A DNA stretch of 64,000 bases, taken from positions 496,001 to 560,000 of the forward strand of contig BDSL01000045.1 of NCBI GenBank assembly GCA_003116995.1, in the 5' to 3' direction. The notes under the pieces are model-generated. The model did not search any database, had not been told where the DNA came from, and worked only from the letters and a program-made list of their open reading frames with translations. Below, piece after piece: positions 59,550 to 64,000 of this stretch. The position numbers were made by a program, and so were the translations under genes. Every line of letters begins with the position of its first letter. Position 1 is the first letter of the stretch. The DNA is from Yamagishiella unicocca (taxonomy: Eukaryota; Chlorophyta; Chlorophyceae; Chlamydomonadales; Volvocaceae).

Positions 59550-60416
59550 GTGGGTCGCGGGTGCTCAGCGAAGCGCGTTGGGAAGAGTCCTATGTGCCAC
59601 TTGGTTGTGTGCGGAAGCTGGCCAACAAGGGACGACGCGGGCATCTCAGGAGTGCTGGGCAGAGTGTACACAGCACGGTGAAGCAGCTCCCCTGCCGTGA
59701 CTGCGAGTTCCTTGAGTTTCTGCGCGATGATGCCATCGCGATCTAACCTGGGACCATACGCTGCTATTGCTCCTGCTCGCGCTGCTTCTTGCCGTAGCTG
59801 TGCGCCTGCGCGACTGCAGCTAGCGCCGACACACCGGGACACCTGCACCGCATCGTCGCCATGCATCTTCCTTGAACACAACGTCCAATGATTTTGCACT
59901 ATGTACTAGGCAACGCACCCACCAGAGCACGAAGCCTCTGCATGCTAGCGTGCTCCTGCGGCTGCTCCTGCCAGTCGTGCTCCGTCCGTCAAGCTTACCG
60001 TAAAATGTAATGCTAACGTGGGATATCTATAATACTGCAAGTTGTGATCAACCCCAACGCTGACAAACAGAGTGAATCCTGTGCACAAAGTGAGAATGTT
60101 TACACGTACTGGGGGTTCAGATAGTTCATTAATCACTTTATTGTTGTTGTTTTAGGGTATTATTGTATGTTGCATGGCAGGTGCATGGGGACTACGTCGT
60201 TGCATATGTCGATATGTGCCCCATTGGTCGTTGGCGCTTTTAGTGCAAGGGACTGCGCGGCGACACGCCATCCAATTGTTATGAGCTATTATCTTTGCGA
60301 AGCACGCGTGAGTTATAGCTGGTAACAACATAGCCATGTGCGTCACCTAACCCTCAGGCCCCGCCTTTACAAAGTTGCGCGCGTGTGAGAGAGACGCGCG
60401 TGAACTTGTACTAGCA
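59550..60416. other. Divergent promoter region between uS4m and ClpB-like genes
   Basis: Contains an AT-rich stretch (60000-60150) and no assigned gene. A minus-strand frame at 59860-59660 (AIAAYGPRLDRDGIIAQKLK, ELAVTAGELLHRAVYTLP) looks protein-like but has no start or splice partner, so I leave it uncalled. Confidence 0.45.
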
Positions 60417-63400
60417 ATGGCGATGGCACATCTCGGCCGATTGCGGCCCCAGGTGAGGGATGCCTGGCAGCCACACCCACCGAGCGAACGCCTAGCGCGC
60501 GCTCAACGGCCCCTGACAGCGCGGCGGACCCCACGCTGCACCATTTCAGGACACCGCAACGCTCCTCTTACGATCGCGACTCACGCTGTTGGCGTCGCGC
60601 CACTTCGCCACTGGCGCCCAAGCGGAGGCGTCGTCGTCGTCGTCGTCGCTCGACGACTCGCAATCGCCCGCGAACCTAGCCCGCAGGTGCGCCCCATTCA
60701 ACCAAATTGCGGCTGCGCTTTCACTTGCACAATATTGCGTCGCCGACCGGCCTCGCGCACCTCTGGGCGGTTGCGCCCGCGTTTGCGCGGCCTCGCGCAC
60801 CTCCAACGCGACGTCGACACGCCGCCCGCCGCCACGCCCCCACCGCCTGCTCGTGTGCTCAATCAACCCCGCAAATAGGATTGCCTGCCTCCCCTCTCAA
60901 CGAGATAAACGCGGTCGCCCTCACAACGGCAGGCGGGTGCCAGGAGCTGCGCTGCAGCGGTTCGGTCGCGACCTCACGGAGGAGGCCCGGCGGGGGCTGC
61001 TGGACCCGGTGCTGGGCCGGGAGCAGGTCATGGCGCGCACCCTGCAGGTCCGTGGGACCCGTGGGTCGGCAGAAAGGCGGGACGAAACGGAAAACGAGCT
61101 GGAGGGGGATGGGACCCCGCATGGGCTTTAGGGTTGAAGAACGCGTAGTGGTGTGATTACAGTGCGGTTGATTCTGCGCGTGACCCCGCCCTCAATCCCG
61201 ACCCCACTTCGCGGCCCCAAGCCCCGCGGTCCCCCCGCCCTGTCTCTGCCCCGGCCTCCCCGCCCCCCCAGATCCTGCTCCGCCGCACCAAGAACAACCC
61301 GGTGCTGGTGGGCGAGCCGGGCGTGGGCAAGACGGCGCTGGTGGAGGGCATAGCGCAGCTCATCGCTTCACCCGCAGCGCCCCCGGGGTAGGCTGTGGGA
61401 CCGGGGAGGGGGGGGGCACGGGGCGGGGAGACCGGGGAGCTCGGCGGGGCGGGGCCAGGGGCGGGGCCCAGCTGCGCTGTGTTAACACGCATACACCACC
61501 TGGCGAGCCCCTACGCCGCTACGCGTCGTGTCCGGCACATCCTTCCCCCCCCATAAAACACATCCTTGTCTCCCCGCGCCGCTCTGGACTCGTCTGCACC
61601 TCGTGTCTGCCTCCTGCTGTCCGTTTATGCCTCCCTGTTGTTGAAAGGACCCCACCTGGGTGCGGGGCCCGAGAAGACCCGGGTGTGCGACATAGCAAAC
61701 GGAGGGCAGAAGCTATCCACAGGCGGCCCGCTGGTGACGACGTTTCTTTCGCCAACATACATCCGCCCCCGCATCTCCCCGCGCCTGCCCCACCGCAGCC
61801 TGGCTGGCAAGCGGCTGATTAGCCTGGACGTGACTTCTGTGCTGGCCGGGTCGTCGTACCGGGGGGAGTTTGAGGAGCGCCTGCAGGCGGTGGTGGCGGA
61901 CGTGGCGGCGGCCCGGGGCAACGTCATCTTGTTCGTAGACGAGATGCACATGCTGGGTGCGGTGGGGTGGGCTGGGCTGGGGTTACGGTGGCAGTGTGGT
62001 GGGATGGAACCTGCGGTGTATGTACCGCAGCGGTATGTACCGCAGCGGTTATATTAGGATGGGTGGGTGGTTGGATGCTTGGCGTGGGTCGGGTGGCGCT
62101 GCGAGCCGCGTGTAACGCCGTCCGTGTCGTGTATCGAAGGGACACCCACCTCACGCCTCGCTCCGCCACGAACGCTTCTTGACACTTTTGCGTGAATAAA
62201 ATGGTGTGGTCATTCGTTTCGGCCCCTGCGTTCATTCCGCAGTGGGTGCAGGCAGCGCGGAGGGCGGCCTTGACGCCGCGAATATCCTCAAACCGGCGCT
62301 GGCCCGCGGGTCGCTGCGCTGTATCGGCGCCACCACGCTGGCGGAGTACAGGAAACACGTTGAGCAGGACCCGGCCTTCGCGAGACGGTTCCAGGTGCGT
62401 ACCCCACTTTCGGCTTCATCGCACTTCCCTCCCCCGAACCTGTACCTCCCACCACCTGCTGCTGTCCCGCGCATAGTTGTAGAATTGCGTCACCTTGCTT
62501 CCCTCTTACCATCTCCCGCCCTAAACCCGCCACACAGAGCGTCCTCGTGGAGGAGCCGGGCGAGCGCGAGGTGGTGACGTGGCTGTACGGCCTGGCACCC
62601 CGCTACGAGGAGCATCACGGTGTGGTGTTCACGGAGGGGGCGCTGCGGGCGGCAGCCAGCTGCGCGAAGCGGTGGGTGGAGTGGAGCGGAGACGAGGGGC
62701 TTGAGTGGGTGCGGCCCCGCGCTGGCTGACCAAAACACATGCCACCCCGGCTCGGGTCCTCTGCCACACGTTCCCAGCTTCCCATCAACGTTACTGCGGA
62801 ACTGCAGCCAAGGAAATACCCGTACACCTCCCGCTTCCTCTCATACCCTCCCCTCCCCTCCGCTCGCCTCCCCTGCAGCTACGTGTCCGAGCGGCGCCTG
62901 CCCGACAGCGCCATAGACCTCATGGACGAGGCGGCGTCTCATGTGGTGCTGATGCACGCCTCGGCATCAGCGGTGAGGCAGGCGGCGGGGGCGGCAGCCC
63001 AGCGGTCGACCGGGGCGGCGGCTGGTGGCGGTGACTTTGCCGCGACTTCGCAGCATCCTCCCCCACGGCGGGCCACCGAGCTGCATTACCACGACGACGA
63101 CCAGCAGCTGCTGCATCGGGTGCAGCCGGGGCATAGCGGAGGCGACGTCGGGGGTGGTGGAGAAGGGCAGTGGCAGCCGCAGGACGCCGGGCAGCAAGCG
63201 GAGCAGCACCACCCGCCGCACCGCCCTCACTTGGCGCTGCGGCAGGATGGTGACGGCGGCGGTGGGCCTGGCGGAGGGTCAGGCAGTCGCGGCGGCGGCG
63301 GCGGCGGCGCTGCGGCTTCTTGCGGCTCGGGCCAGCAGCCGCTCGGCGTGGAAGTTCCCACGAGTGGTTTCGGAGCACTGGAGGAGGAGCTGCGGAGGGT

Positions 63401-64000
63401 GCTGCGGGACGACGCAGCGAGGGTGCTGCAGCCGATGGAACGGCTGACGCCGCCGCCGCCGCCGCCGCCGCTGCCGCCGCTGCCGCCGGCACGGCGGTCG
63501 GCGCCACAGGTGGCGGTTCCCGGCGCCGCGGGCGCTTGCTCTTCCGCCGGCAGCTCATCGTCTTCCGACTGCGCCAGCTGCGGCAGCCAGGGCGACCAAC
63601 ACCCGGGGGCTACTGCTGGCGGCGGTGGTTGCGGATCACGTACCGATCAGCAACAGCAACAGCTGGAGCGACAATGGGAGTCGGCTGCACCCCCACCGGC
63701 CTCCGGGAGCCGCCCGGGGCAGCACTACCAGGGGGGCGGGCCGCACACGCAGCGACAGCCCCCGCCGGGCGGCTCCGACGCGGCGCTGCGTGATTGGCGC
63801 AGCTGGGTTTCCTCTCAGGGGCGGCAGTCGCGGGAGGAGGCCCGGCAGCAGCAGCTGCTGGAGTGGTTCGGAGCCACGCCGCTGAATCCCAAGGCGGGAG
63901 TGGAGGGTGAGCAGTGGGGCCGCCGCCGCCGGGGGCGGGTGGCGCGGGCGGAGGGGACAAGCACGGGCGGAGGGGACGAGCACGGGCGGAGGGGACAAGC
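60417..64000 (+). CDS. CLPB-like: Mitochondrial ClpB/Hsp78-type AAA+ disaggregase, 3' truncated by window edge
   Basis: Exons: 60417-60452, 60550-60686, 60933-61047, 61272-61387, 61799-61956, 62243-62394, 62538-62671 and 62879 onward, all phase-matched. The first two exons give a mitochondrial-type presequence ([32 protein letters not shown]). No Clp N-domain follows; the chain enters directly at [20 protein letters not shown], as in Hsp78. The first AAA+ module has Walker A GEPGVGKT, pore region [11 protein letters not shown], Walker [29 protein letters not shown], sensor [11 protein letters not shown], arginine finger RRFQ and [19 protein letters not shown]. The last exon then reads through about 330 low-complexity residues (His/Gln/Gly/Pro-rich, with helices [20 protein letters not shown] and [14 protein letters not shown]), where ClpB has its middle domain. 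Possible donors at 62973 (GTGAGG) and about 63907 (GTGAGC) could remove or end it. The second AAA+ module should lie beyond the window. Confidence 0.9.

Noticed and set aside
1..64000. tRNA, rRNA, CRISPR or prokaryotic mobile elements
   Set aside because: No convincing tRNA arms, no spacer-repeat arrays and no transposase or integrase motifs seen by eye. A covariance-model scan would be decisive for small RNAs.

Overview
The window looks like nuclear DNA from a volvocine (Chlamydomonas/Volvox-type) green alga. The evidence is high GC content, genes split by many short introns with clean GT-AG junctions and C/G-ending codons, long Ala/Gly/Pro/Gln low-complexity stretches, and families typical of such algae: a CBM20 starch-binding domain, a SAND domain, Whirly, and nucleus-encoded organelle proteins with presequences. 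I see no bacterial operons, CRISPR arrays, rRNA or convincing tRNA genes. All gene models were built by eye from reading frames, splice signals and matching intron phases.

Left part (1-17.8 kb). A minus-strand gene (41-2599, 5' end unresolved) joins an N-terminal CBM20 domain, a coiled coil and a C-terminal SAND domain. Divergent from it is a six-exon enoyl-CoA hydratase of the AUH type (4483-7042, +). Convergent with that is an unrecognised coiled-coil protein (9175 to about 15.6 kb, -). Next comes a DHH/RecJ-like phosphoesterase with a C-terminal PIP-box-like motif and an apparent frame break (15832-17778, -).

Middle (17.8-31.7 kb). Three head-to-tail genes encode secreted proteins. All share a signal peptide, identical exon architecture, an Ala/Ser/Gln-rich silk-like core, four conserved cysteines in the last exon and a Pro/Phe-rich tail. 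Each carries a different tandem-repeat cassette in exon 2: Asn/Gln/Gly-rich, sequon-rich NAT, or Pro/Gly/Ser-rich. Introns and intergenic DNA are duplicated too. This is the most unusual system in the window and I know no described family that matches it; an extracellular-matrix role is inferred.

Right part (33.4-64 kb). A Whirly ssDNA-binding protein (33447-34452, -) is followed by a very large minus-strand gene (55880 to 35870, about 28 exons, about 3,860 residues) for a mostly disordered SR/Q/P/G-rich protein ending in coiled coils. Then come a mitochondrial ribosomal protein uS4 (58145-59549, -) and, divergent from it, a mitochondrial ClpB/Hsp78-type disaggregase (60417 to beyond the right edge, +) with a long low-complexity insertion after its first AAA+ module.
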